NCBI RefSeq assembly: GCF_037203705.1
Contig: NZ_JBBCAT010000001.1
Span: forward strand, 717,418-781,417
DNA length: 64,000 nucleotides
Reading direction: 5' to 3'
Origin: Prosthecomicrobium sp. N25
GTDB lineage: Bacteria; Pseudomonadota; Alphaproteobacteria; Rhizobiales; Ancalomicrobiaceae
Below the pieces are notes generated by a model. The model was not told the origin of the DNA and searched no databases. It was given only the letters and a program-made list of their open reading frames with translations. The position numbers and the translations under genes are program-made. Positions 1 through 8,241 of this stretch are shown one piece after another (positions within the stretch are counted from its first letter, which is position 1; each line of letters starts with the position of its first letter).

Positions 1-38
1 TGGGCTACCGCCTCGGCACGGCGGGCCGGCGGGAATGA
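1..38 (+). CDS. OmpR-family response regulator, C-terminal tail only
   Basis: Only the last eleven residues (GYRLGTAGRRE) and the TGA stop are inside the window. GYRLG is the usual end of the winged-helix DNA-binding domain of OmpR/PhoB-type response regulators. The stop codon overlaps the ATG of the following histidine kinase (ATGA), as expected for a regulator-sensor pair translated together. The receiver domain lies outside the window. The assignment rests on the tail motif plus context. Confidence 0.7.
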   Translation, partial: GYRLGTAGRRE

Positions 39-1384
39 GACCGGTGGCCCGGGCGGCGGGAAGGAGCCTCCTGCGCCGGCTCGCCCTCGGGGTCGGCGTC
101 GGGATGGCCGTGCTTTGGATCGGCGCCGCCACGGTGGCCGGCCTCGTCCTGCGCCGCGAGATCGACGAGGTTTTCGACAGCGCACTGCAGGAGGTGGCCC
201 AGCGCGTGCTGCCCCTGGCCTACGCGGAGGTGCTCGCGCGCGAAACGAACGAGCCGCAACGGCTGCCCCCGGTCGGCGGGCACCGCGAATACATCACATA
301 CGTGGTCCGGGACGCCGCCGGCACGGTCCTCCTGCAATCGAGCGACGCGGACCGGGTCGCCATTCCGCGGGATCTCGCACCGGGCTTCGCGACGAGCGCG
401 GACCTGCGCACCTACACCGAGGCGGCGGTCCAGGGAACCATCCTGGTCACCACGGCCGAGGATCTCGATCATCGCGCCGCCGCCGTCCGGGGCGCCGTGA
501 TGGCCCTCTTCTGGCCGCTCGTCGCCCTCGTGCCGGTCGCGCTCGCCGGCGTGTGGATCTCGGTCCGGCTTTCGCTGAAGCCCATGCTTCAGTTCAGCGC
601 GGCGATCGGCGAGCGCGGACGCGGCAATCTCTCCCTCGTCTCGACCGAGGGGCTGCCGGACGAGATCCTGCCGGTGGCGGCATCCGTCAACGCGCTGATC
701 ACCCGCCTCAGGAACGCGCTCGAGGCCGAGCGCGGCTTCACGGCCAACAGCGCGCACGAATTGCGGACACCCATCGCCGCTGCCCTCGCCCAGAGCCAGC
801 GGCTTCTCGCGGAGCTCGGCGAGGAGGCGCCGCGCGAAAGGGCCCGCGCCATCGAGCAGTCGCTGCGCCGGCTGTCGCGGCTGTCCGAAAAGCTCCTGCA
901 GCTCGCCAAGGCGGAGGGGGGCGGGCTCGTGGCGGAGCATGCCGCGCCGCTCGGGCCTGTTCTCCGCCTGGTGGTGGAGGAACTCGACCGGCAGCTCGAT
1001 GTCTCCGATCGGCTCGAGCTTTCGCTCCCGGCAGACGGCGGGCCGCCGCTCGACCTCGATCCCGATGCCTTCGCGGTGCTGGCGCGCAATCTGGTCGAGA
1101 ACGCGGTGCGGCACGGCGACCCCGAAGCGCCGATAACGGTCCTGCTCTCGGCGGACCGGCTGGAGGTGACCAACGGCGGCCCCCCCGTTCCGGCCGACCG
1201 GCTCGCCACCCTCACGCAACCCTTCCAACGGGGACCGACCCGGGTGGACGGCTCGGGGCTCGGCCTGGCGATCGCCGCGGCGATCTGCAAAGGCGCGGGT
1301 CTCGCCCTGGACCTCACCTCCCCGGTTCCGGGCCAGGCAGGCGGGTTCCGCGCGACGGTACACTTCGCCCCGACCCCTCCCTGA
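35..1384 (+). CDS. Two-component sensor histidine kinase
   Basis: An inner-membrane sensor kinase of 449 aa, normal for the EnvZ/QseC type. There is a transmembrane segment at about residues 15-38, a periplasmic sensor region of about 115 residues, a second transmembrane segment near 155-178 and a HAMP-like linker. The H-box HELRTPIAAAL follows at about 241, with the phospho-accepting His. The N-box NLVENAVRHG is near 351 and the G-box GSGLGLAIAAAI near 407. The start ATG overlaps the stop of the upstream regulator. The genes directly downstream encode exported redox proteins, so the stimulus may be a metal or redox condition; that is inference. The kinase assignment itself is secure. Confidence 0.95.
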   Translation: MRPVARAAGRSLLRRLALGVGVGMAVLWIGAATVAGLVLRREIDEVFDSALQEVAQRVLPLAYAEVLARETNEPQRLPPVGGHREYITYVVRDAAGTVLLQSSDADRVAIPRDLAPGFATSADLRTYTEAAVQGTILVTTAEDLDHRAAAVRGAVMALFWPLVALVPVALAGVWISVRLSLKPMLQFSAAIGERGRGNLSLVSTEGLPDEILPVAASVNALITRLRNALEAERGFTANSAHELRTPIAAALAQSQRLLAELGEEAPRERARAIEQSLRRLSRLSEKLLQLAKAEGGGLVAEHAAPLGPVLRLVVEELDRQLDVSDRLELSLPADGGPPLDLDPDAFAVLARNLVENAVRHGDPEAPITVLLSADRLEVTNGGPPVPADRLATLTQPFQRGPTRVDGSGLGLAIAAAICKGAGLALDLTSPVPGQAGGFRATVHFAPTPP

Positions 1385-1496
1385 CCCGCGCCCGATCCTG
1401 ACGCCAGGCTGAACGGCAAACCGCCTGTCTTTCAGGTGGGCGTCAGGTGCAGGCGGGATCCTGCCTCCAGGACGCAATGAGCCTGGAGACATGATC

Positions 1497-1883
1497 ATGA
1501 CCAAGCGCACCCTCCTCCTGACCGCCCTGCTGGCCTGCACCGCCGGCGGCGCCGTGCTCGCGGCCGGACACCCCGCCCGCCATGACGGCGAAGACCGATC
1601 CGCCGCCTCGGCCTCGGGCGAGGCGCCCGGCCGGATCGTCATCGCCTCCGGCGACGATCGCCCCGGCCACCGCCGCCACGAACGCGCCGAGCGGCACGGC
1701 CGCGACGAGCGCTCCGCGCACGAGCGTCGCCATCACGACGACGACGATGACGACGACGGCAGGGATCGCGGCGGCGCGCGCCGCGGCGACCTCTCCCCGA
1801 CCGGTCCCGCCGACCCGAACGCGCCCCTGCCGCAGAACGGCCTTTTCGGGGGCAAGAGCCGCCCGAAGGTCGAGGTCCAGTGA
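1497..1883 (+). CDS. Small exported His/Asp-rich protein
   Basis: About 128 aa. The N-terminus (MTKRTLLLTALLACTAGGAVLA) is a Sec signal peptide. The middle is extremely rich in His, Arg and Asp, including HHDDDDDDD near residue 80, and the C-terminus is PLPQNGLFGGKSRPKVEV. An ATG at 1491 is in frame, but GGAG at 1481-1484 is better spaced for 1497. The position between the sensor kinase and a DUF2271 gene suggests a periplasmic metal-binding or accessory role in the same operon. No named family is claimed. The acidic/His tract could bind divalent metal, which is inferred from composition only. Confidence 0.7.
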   Translation: MTKRTLLLTALLACTAGGAVLAAGHPARHDGEDRSAASASGEAPGRIVIASGDDRPGHRRHERAERHGRDERSAHERRHHDDDDDDDGRDRGGARRGDLSPTGPADPNAPLPQNGLFGGKSRPKVEVQ

Positions 1884-1908
1884 CGGCCAGCCCGGAAGGA
1901 GATCCATC

Positions 1909-2379
1909 ATGAGAGCCTATCTCGCCGCCCTCGCGGCCACCACCGCCCTGGTCGTGCCGAGCCTCGCCGAGGCCCGCCAGGTCACGTTCGAAACGCAGCT
2001 CAAGGCCCACGGCGGTCCAGGCGCCTATGTGGCCCTCTACGTCACCGACGCCGCGGGCAAGTACCAGGGCACGCTCTGGATCGCGGGGGGCGCCGCCAAA
2101 TACTACCGCCATCTGTCGGACTGGCAGCGCCTGTCCGGCGGCGGCGCGGCCGAGATCGACGGCATCACGGGCGCCAGCATCGGGTCCGGCAAGACGCTCA
2201 AGATCACGGTCGACCTCGCCGACACGCTGATCGATGCCGGCTACCGGGTCCAGGTCGACACCGCGGTGGAGGACGGCCGCGACAATCCTTCCGAGATCGT
2301 CGCGCCGCTCGCCGCCGAGTCCTCGGGCAAGCCCTTCGCGGGCAAGGGCTACGTCAAGTCGTTCAAGATCACCTTCTGA
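1909..2379 (+). CDS. Exported DUF2271 protein, probable flavinylation substrate
   Basis: 156 aa with a clear signal peptide (MRAYLAALAATTALVVPSLAEA, cleavage after AEA) and a DUF2271-type body. Residues 84-90 read DGITGAS, matching the D-x-x-[ST]-G-A-[ST] motif at which ApbE attaches FMN through a phosphoester to the last Ser/Thr; Ser90 would be the site. The ATG follows the Shine-Dalgarno GGAAGGAG. A longer in-frame start at 1582 would overlap the previous gene and lose the signal peptide. The next genes encode a PepSY flavoprotein and ApbE, so this is probably a periplasmic flavoprotein electron carrier. DUF2271 association with flavinylation is known from comparative genomics. The exact acceptor residue is inferred. 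Confidence 0.85.
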   Translation: MRAYLAALAATTALVVPSLAEARQVTFETQLKAHGGPGAYVALYVTDAAGKYQGTLWIAGGAAKYYRHLSDWQRLSGGGAAEIDGITGASIGSGKTLKITVDLADTLIDAGYRVQVDTAVEDGRDNPSEIVAPLAAESSGKPFAGKGYVKSFKITF

Positions 2380-2395
2380 AGGGGCAGCAACCATC

Positions 2396-4579
2396 ATGTT
2401 CCGTCGTATGCACTCGCTGCCCGGCATCGCGTTCGCCGTCGTCCTCAGCGTGACGGCGATGACGGGCGCCATCCTGTCGGTCGAACCCGTGATCGACCGC
2501 CTGTCCAGCCCTAGTCTTCCGACGACCGCCAGCGTCGCCGACCTCGCTGCGGCCGTGTCGACCCGCCACCAGACGGTCGAACGCATCACCGTCCGCCCGA
2601 CCGGCATCGTGACGGTCGCCTACACGGACCCCGAGGAGGCCGGCATCGAGCGCGTGGATCCTGCCACCGGCGCGTCGCTCGGGCCCTACCAGGCCTCGGG
2701 ATTCTTCCGCTTCGTCACCGAGCTGCACCGCTCCTTCCTGTTCGGCGACGCCGGGCGGATGGCGGCGGGCGCGACGGCCTTCGTCATGCTGGCCATGTCG
2801 GTGTCCGGCCTCGCCCTGCTGGTCCGAGCGCTCGGCGGCTGGCGGGGGCTCTTCGGGGCCGCGCGCGGTCCGGTTCCGCAGCGCTGGCATGTGAAGGTCG
2901 GCCGCCTGGCCGTCGCCGGCCTGACCGTGACCTCGCTGACCGGGCTCTGGATGACGGCCGACACGTTCGGCTTCGTGCCGGCGCCCTCGGCGCCGCAATC
3001 GGCCGCTCCCGCGTCCGGGGGCGCGCCGGCTCCGGTCGAAACGCTCGAGGCCCTGCGGGCGATCCCGCTCGCCACCCTGGAACGCCTCGACTTCCCGGCC
3101 GCGGATGATCCGAGCGACGTCTTCACGGTGAAGACGGGTGCCGGCGAGGTGGTGGTGGACCCCGCGACGGGTCTGTCGCTGGGCTTCGCGCCGGCGAGCC
3201 TCCTGGATCGGGCCCAGTCGGTGATCCGCATGCTGCACACCGGGCGCGGCCTGTGGGCGCTCGGCCTCATCCTCGGACTCTCGGCCGCCGCCGTTCCCGT
3301 GCTCGCCGCGACCGGACTGGCGGCATGGTGGCGCCGCCGAAGCGGCTCCGCTGCCGCCGTGCCGGTGCCGGCGGGCAGGCCCGACACCGTCGTCCTGGTC
3401 GGCAGCGAGGGCAATGCCACCTGGGGCTTCGCCGAGACCTTGCGGAGCGCTCTCGCCCGGTCGGGTCACGTCGTGCACGTCGCGGCCATGAATGCCGTCG
3501 GCCCCGAGCATCTCGACGCCGAACGGCTCTTGATCCTGACCTCGACCTACGGCGACGGTGACCCGCCGGCCTCGGCGAGCCGCTTTCTCGCCCGCCTCGA
3601 CAGGTTGGAGGGAGCCGTTCCGTACGCGGTGCTCGGCTTCGGCGACCGGCGCTTCCCGCAGTTCTGCGGCTACGCGTCCGCGGTCTCGGCCGCCATGGAG
3701 GCCAAGGGCTGGCCGTGCCTCATGGCGCTGAAGCGGGTCGACCGCCAGTCGGCGCAGGAATTCGCCCAGTGGGGCCACGATCTCGGACAGGTGCTGGGCA
3801 ACCCCCTCGGCCTCGAGCACGTGGCCACCACGCCGGCGACCTCGGCGCTGGAACTGGTCGACCGCGAGGACTACGGCAAGGCGGTCGGGGCGCCGGTCTG
3901 CATCCTCCGCTTCCGCGCCCCGTCGGGCGGCGCCAGGCCCGGCCGGCTGCCGGCGTTTGAAGCCGGCGACCTCGTCGGCATCGTCCCGCCCGGCAGCGGC
4001 ATGCCGCGCTTCTACTCGCTGGCCTCCTCGACCCGCGACGGCGTTCTGGAGATCTGCGTCCGGCTGCGCGAGGGCGGCCTCTGCTCGACCTTCCTGCATG
4101 GCCTGACCCCGGGCGACAGGGTCGAAGCCTTCATTCGCGACAACCCCGGCTTCCGGCCCGCCGTGGGCAGCGCGCCCCTGATCCTGATCGGCGCCGGCGC
4201 CGGGATCGGCCCGCTTGCGGGATTCGTGCGTGCAAACCGCCCGGGACGGCCGGTTCACCTCTATTGGGGCGGCCGCAGCCCGGCCTCGGACTTCCTTTAC
4301 GAGCACGAGCTGGCCCAGCACCTGGCCGAGCGGCGGCTCACCTCGCTGGTAACCGCCTTCTCGCGCGGGCCGGGCAGCCCGGCCTACATCCAGGACCGCA
4401 TCAGGGCCGACGCGCCGCGTCTGCGGGAGTTGATCCGCCACGGCGGCCAGGTCCTGGTCTGCGGCGGCCGCGACATGGCCCAGGCGGTCACCCAGGCGCT
4501 GGAGACCGTGGTTCGCCCGCTCGGCCTCGACCTCGCAACCCTGAAGTCCACGGGACGCTATGTGGAAGATGTCTACTGA
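2396..4579 (+). CDS. PepSY-transmembrane / flavodoxin / NADPH-reductase fusion protein
   Basis: A 727-aa membrane flavoprotein. Residues 1 to about 320 form a PepSY-associated transmembrane module with four hydrophobic segments (near 8-28, 120-145, 165-185 and 280-310) and PepSY-like loops such as EVVVDPATG. Residues about 331-470 are a flavodoxin-like FMN domain (LVGSEGNATWGFAE; LTSTYGDGDPP). The C-terminal third is a ferredoxin-NADP-reductase-type module with RFYSLASS for FAD, LILIGAGAGIGPLAGF for NADPH, and a terminal aromatic in YVEDVY. It should move electrons from cytosolic NAD(P)H through FMN/FAD across the membrane, plausibly to the DUF2271 protein encoded 16 bases upstream. ATG at 2396 was chosen because it starts the first membrane segment. 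Family assignment is firm; the partner is inferred. Confidence 0.92.
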   Translation: MFRRMHSLPGIAFAVVLSVTAMTGAILSVEPVIDRLSSPSLPTTASVADLAAAVSTRHQTVERITVRPTGIVTVAYTDPEEAGIERVDPATGASLGPYQASGFFRFVTELHRSFLFGDAGRMAAGATAFVMLAMSVSGLALLVRALGGWRGLFGAARGPVPQRWHVKVGRLAVAGLTVTSLTGLWMTADTFGFVPAPSAPQSAAPASGGAPAPVETLEALRAIPLATLERLDFPAADDPSDVFTVKTGAGEVVVDPATGLSLGFAPASLLDRAQSVIRMLHTGRGLWALGLILGLSAAAVPVLAATGLAAWWRRRSGSAAAVPVPAGRPDTVVLVGSEGNATWGFAETLRSALARSGHVVHVAAMNAVGPEHLDAERLLILTSTYGDGDPPASASRFLARLDRLEGAVPYAVLGFGDRRFPQFCGYASAVSAAMEAKGWPCLMALKRVDRQSAQEFAQWGHDLGQVLGNPLGLEHVATTPATSALELVDREDYGKAVGAPVCILRFRAPSGGARPGRLPAFEAGDLVGIVPPGSGMPRFYSLASSTRDGVLEICVRLREGGLCSTFLHGLTPGDRVEAFIRDNPGFRPAVGSAPLILIGAGAGIGPLAGFVRANRPGRPVHLYWGGRSPASDFLYEHELAQHLAERRLTSLVTAFSRGPGSPAYIQDRIRADAPRLRELIRHGGQVLVCGGRDMAQAVTQALETVVRPLGLDLATLKSTGRYVEDVY

Positions 4580-5558
4580 CCTCGCCGACCCGCCGGAGGT
4601 GCTCGTCCGGCACGCCCTCAACGGCCCCACCATGGGCGCACGCTGGACCGCCGTCCTGTATGCGCCGACTAACCTCGAGACCACGGGCCTGCGGGCCGCC
4701 CTGCAGGCCGCGGTCGACCGGGTGGACGACCAGATGTCGACCTGGAAGCCCCGCTCCGACCTTAGCCGGCTCAACGCCGCGCCGGTCGGGCGTTGGATCG
4801 ACCTGCCGCAGGAGCTGGCGACCGTGCTCGATGCCGCCCTGGCGGTCGGGACCGCCTCGCAGGGGGCCTTCGACATCGGCGTCGGCGACCTCGTGAGGGC
4901 TTGGGGCTTCGGCGCCGGGGCCGGCGATCCGGACCCGATCGCCGCCGCGGAGGTCGCCCGCCGCCGCCCTGTCGCGGCCCCGCAGACGCTCGAGATCGAC
5001 CGCACCCGTCGCCGCGCACGCAAGCATGCCCCGCTGCGGCTCGACCTGTCCGGCATCGCCAAGGGGTTCGGGGTCGACGAACTGGGGCGGGTCATGGCCG
5101 CGTCCGGCGCCGGTTCCTGGCTCGTCGGCATCGACGGCGAGATGCTGGCCCGCGGCACCAAGCCGAACGGGCGGCCCTGGGCCATCGCGCACGAAAGACC
5201 GCGCGAGGGCATCCGCGAGATCGCCGGCGTGCTCGATCTCGCCGACTGCGCGGTCGCGACGTCCGGCTCCTACCGGCACCTGCGCGAGACCGCAGCGGGC
5301 CGGATCGGACACACCATGGACCCGCGCAGCAACGCTCCGGCGGCATCCGACCTCGTTTCCGTGACCGTCCTCGCCCCCCGCTGCATGGACGCGGACGCCT
5401 GGGCCACGGCCATCCTCGTCTCCGGCAGCGCGGCCGGCGCCGCCCTCGTCCGGCGGCTCGGCCTCCGCGTCCTGGCCGTCGGCCGGGATGGCCAGGTGTC
5501 CTGGCTCGGGGAGCCCGAACACGGGGACGATGGACAGGCCCCAAGCAGCGGCCGTTAG
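4560..5558 (+). CDS. apbE: FAD:protein FMN transferase (ApbE family)
   Basis: 332 aa. ApbE transfers FMN from FAD to Ser/Thr of target proteins using Mg2+. Family motifs in order are MGARW near 20, STWKPRSDLSRLN near 60, GAFDIGVGDLVRAWGFG near 101, LDLSGIAKGFGVDELG near 162, VATSGSY near 235, HTMDPR near 255 and the metal-binding MDADAWATA near 277. It overlaps the end of the PepSY flavoprotein by 20 bases, so they are co-translated. A second possible start is 4569. Unusually, there is no signal peptide or lipobox, whereas ApbE of Gram-negative bacteria is normally exported. The likely substrate is the DUF2271 protein of the same operon. Confidence 0.93.
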   Translation: MWKMSTDLADPPEVLVRHALNGPTMGARWTAVLYAPTNLETTGLRAALQAAVDRVDDQMSTWKPRSDLSRLNAAPVGRWIDLPQELATVLDAALAVGTASQGAFDIGVGDLVRAWGFGAGAGDPDPIAAAEVARRRPVAAPQTLEIDRTRRRARKHAPLRLDLSGIAKGFGVDELGRVMAASGAGSWLVGIDGEMLARGTKPNGRPWAIAHERPREGIREIAGVLDLADCAVATSGSYRHLRETAAGRIGHTMDPRSNAPAASDLVSVTVLAPRCMDADAWATAILVSGSAAGAALVRRLGLRVLAVGRDGQVSWLGEPEHGDDGQAPSSGR

Positions 5559-5850
5559 GCCGGCCACGCCCCGGGGAACTCCGCCCCGACCGCGAGGCGG
5601 CCTGGGTCCGGATCTTCGCGGCTTCCCCGTGAAACAGGCGAGCCGCCGCGGGAGATCGGTCTCATGCTGATCCGAGATGCCATCCACCGCGGCCCGAAGG
5701 TCGCGCCGAACCGCTTCCGCACGGCGATCATCTCTCGCGCAGGCGTCGAGCGCAGCCTGGTTGCCTCGCGCCGGATGATGGCCGCTAAAGCCTGTACCCA
5801 GTAAAGGGGCGACATCGAGTTCGATCATGTATGAAGCTTGCAACGCCACT

Positions 5851-7398
5851 TTACTCTGGAAGACCACCGGCTCGTAAGGCATCGCCCAGAACTTGGGCAA
5901 GCTCCGGGGCACAATTTACGCCCGCGAATTGACGGCTGAACCGGAATGCGGGGTGGAGGTCCAGCACGCGCCTCGCGGCGATCTTCGCCTCCTGCAGTCG
6001 CCCCAGCTTGGCCAGCGCAGCAGTCAGTTGGACATAGGTGATGCTGTGTACCGGATTGGCCTGGACCGCCCTGCAGGCGGCACGACACGCGTCCTCGTAT
6101 CGTCCGAGCAACAGATGGCTCATCGCCTGCGCATCGTAGGCTGCAAAGGCCCAGGGGTCGAAAGGACTGAGCCGCAGCCCTCGAGAACTCCATTCGATAG
6201 CCCGCTCCGCCTGCCCGCCCCAGCCGAGAAGCACGCTGCCAAGAATATGGGTCAGGGCCGACGATGGACTGAGCGCAAGCGCGGAATCCATCGCCGCAAA
6301 GGCCGCGTCCCTGTCGTGCCCGTCCATACCCAGTGAGAACCCCGCCAGCGTCAGGGCCGTGGCGTCGTCCGAGCCTTGCTGGATCGCACACCGCGCGTGG
6401 TGGATCGAAGCGACGCGGTTCTCCTCCCGCAGGCCGGCCCGCAGGAACAGGCAGTGATGGCACATGGCGGCATTGCCATGGGCCAGGGCGTAGGACGGGT
6501 CGAGAGCGATCGCGCGCTCGAGCAAGGACAAGGCGCGCGTGACCTGATCCGGCATTCCGGAGTCCACATCCGGTTGGGCGCGAAGCACGAGGTCATAGGC
6601 GTCCAGGTTTTCCGGGCGCTTGCGCTTCACGCGATCGATTTCAGCACGCCGAATGTTTGGCGCCATGGACCCGACGACCGACAGCGCGATCTCGTCCTGC
6701 AAACCGAAGAGATCGTCGGAGCTTCGGTCGTAGCGGTCGGCCCAGATCTGCGCCCGGGTCGACGCATCGACGAGCGAGACGGTCACCCGAACACGCCCGG
6801 CCTCCCTCCGCACGGCGCCTTCGAGCAGGTAGCGCACCCCGAGCTCGTGACCCACGCGTCTAAGGTCATCCACGCCGCTCCGATAGGTGAAGCTGGAGCC
6901 GCGCGCCGTCACGAACACCGAACGGATGCGGGACAGGCCGTTGATGATGTCGTCCACCATTCCATCCGCGAAATACCGATTCTCCGGGCTTCCACTCAGA
7001 TCGGCGAACGGCAGGACCGCGACGGACGCCCTCTCGGGCAGAGGGGGACCTGCCTGTGCCTTGTCGGGGCTGCCGCGCGTCACAGCGGGACCGATGTAGC
7101 GATAGCCCCGGCGCGGCAGCGTTTCGATCCAGCTCTGATGGTCCGGACCCGTCACCAGGACGCGTCGAAGAGCGGCGATCTGGACGGTGAGGTTGTTTTC
7201 GGCAACGGCCAGCGAGCCCCAGCCGGCCTCGACGAGCGCGGCCTTCGAGACCGGCGCCCCGGCACTGTCGAGCAGTGCCTGCAGCAGCGCGACGGCCCGC
7301 CGGCCCAGCATGGTGGGCTCACCGGCGCGGAGCAGGATGCCTGTCTCCGGATGGAGGCAAAAGGGGCCGAAGAGATAGTTGAAGTCACCAGACGCCAT
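5851..7398 (-). CDS. CadC-like transcriptional regulator with TolB-like and TPR domains
   Basis: 515 aa. Residues about 5-100 are an OmpR-type winged helix (FNYLFGPFCLHPETGILL; LTVQIAALRRVL; RGYRYIGP). A TolB/FlgO-like domain follows at about 125-250 (VAVLPFADLSGSPENRYFADGM; ARGSSFTYR; IWADRYDR), then TPR-like helical repeats to the end. This architecture is widespread in rhizobia and is often mis-annotated as adenylate cyclase, but no cyclase domain is visible. There is no transmembrane segment, so it differs from true membrane-bound CadC. It is divergently transcribed from the cupin gene at 7503 across a 104-base interval and may regulate it, which is inference. The Shine-Dalgarno before the ATG is poor. 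Confidence 0.88.
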   Translation of the reverse strand: MASGDFNYLFGPFCLHPETGILLRAGEPTMLGRRAVALLQALLDSAGAPVSKAALVEAGWGSLAVAENNLTVQIAALRRVLVTGPDHQSWIETLPRRGYRYIGPAVTRGSPDKAQAGPPLPERASVAVLPFADLSGSPENRYFADGMVDDIINGLSRIRSVFVTARGSSFTYRSGVDDLRRVGHELGVRYLLEGAVRREAGRVRVTVSLVDASTRAQIWADRYDRSSDDLFGLQDEIALSVVGSMAPNIRRAEIDRVKRKRPENLDAYDLVLRAQPDVDSGMPDQVTRALSLLERAIALDPSYALAHGNAAMCHHCLFLRAGLREENRVASIHHARCAIQQGSDDATALTLAGFSLGMDGHDRDAAFAAMDSALALSPSSALTHILGSVLLGWGGQAERAIEWSSRGLRLSPFDPWAFAAYDAQAMSHLLLGRYEDACRAACRAVQANPVHSITYVQLTAALAKLGRLQEAKIAARRVLDLHPAFRFSRQFAGVNCAPELAQVLGDALRAGGLPE

Positions 7399-7502
7399 GG
7401 GGAAATTTTAGCAAACTTTTGGCAGCGCTTTCAGGACTCGCGAGACCGTGAGGCTCATCGTCGTCCGAGTGCCGCGACACGCCGCGGCCAAGGAGGACGG
7501 CG

Positions 7503-7964
7503 ATGAACTCCAAATCCGTGATCCGGATGGCGAACCAGGCCCCAGGCGTCGTGTTGCACGGCTACCCGATGGCCTTCCTCGTGACCGGCGAGAAAACCCG
7601 CTACACCAGCATGTTCGATTGGACGATCCCCGCGGGGTTCGCCACGGGGCTGCATATTCACCGAGTGCAGGAAGAAACCTTTTACGTCCTCGAGGGCGAG
7701 TGTGTCTGGCACGTGGGCGAAGACATAGTCCGGGCCACCCGCGGGACGTTCGTGTTCATTCCGCCGGGCGTCCCCCACAACATCACCAACGTGAGCGACA
7801 CGCCCGCCCGGGTCCTGATGACGGTTTCCCCGCCCGGGCACGAGCACTATTTCGAAGAGCTGGCCGAGCTCGCCACCCATGGGGCGCCGGATCAGGACGC
7901 ACTCTCCGCGCTACGCGACCGATACGATACCGACCAACTATCGACCTTGACGACACGGAGCTGA
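7503..7964 (+). CDS. Cupin domain protein
   Basis: 153 aa, a single conserved β-barrel cupin. Motif 1 reads GLHIHRVQEETFYVLEGE and supplies two His and a Glu for metal; motif 2 reads PPGVPHNITN with the third His. It is preceded by a strong AAGGAGG Shine-Dalgarno. There is no signal peptide, so it should be cytoplasmic. Small stand-alone cupins include dioxygenases, isomerases and sugar- or quercetin-active enzymes, and the sequence alone does not tell which. The divergent CadC-like gene may control it. Confidence 0.88.
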   Translation: MNSKSVIRMANQAPGVVLHGYPMAFLVTGEKTRYTSMFDWTIPAGFATGLHIHRVQEETFYVLEGECVWHVGEDIVRATRGTFVFIPPGVPHNITNVSDTPARVLMTVSPPGHEHYFEELAELATHGAPDQDALSALRDRYDTDQLSTLTTRS

Positions 7965-8241
7965 TCTCTGCGCACCTTGCCCGCAGGGGGCAAGCGGCCG
8001 TGGCGTCGCGCGAGGGGCCGGGTGGTTTGCGGGCGTCATGCCCCTGAGTCCGGCCGCGTCGTCGCCGCGATCGGCACCGTCCCGACACGCCGGCCGCAAC
8101 ACTCGCTGAGCGCTCCACTGGACGGGCGGGGGATGGCCCCTTCCTGTGGCTGCGCCTTCAGAAGCGACCCAGGTCGAGGCCACGCCATGGAACCGACCCG
8201 AGACAGCCAAGTTCACTTGGCCAGGTCGAGACTTTCACGAC

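Noticed and set aside
1735-1757. GAC trinucleotide tract as a possible slippage repeat
   Set aside because: It encodes the Asp run of the exported His/Asp-rich protein and is short; no evidence of phase variation.
2369-5212. A 947-codon open frame on the minus strand
   Set aside because: It is antisense to the DUF2271, PepSY flavoprotein and ApbE genes, is rich in Arg/Gly/Ala, and shows no domain; a GC-rich shadow.
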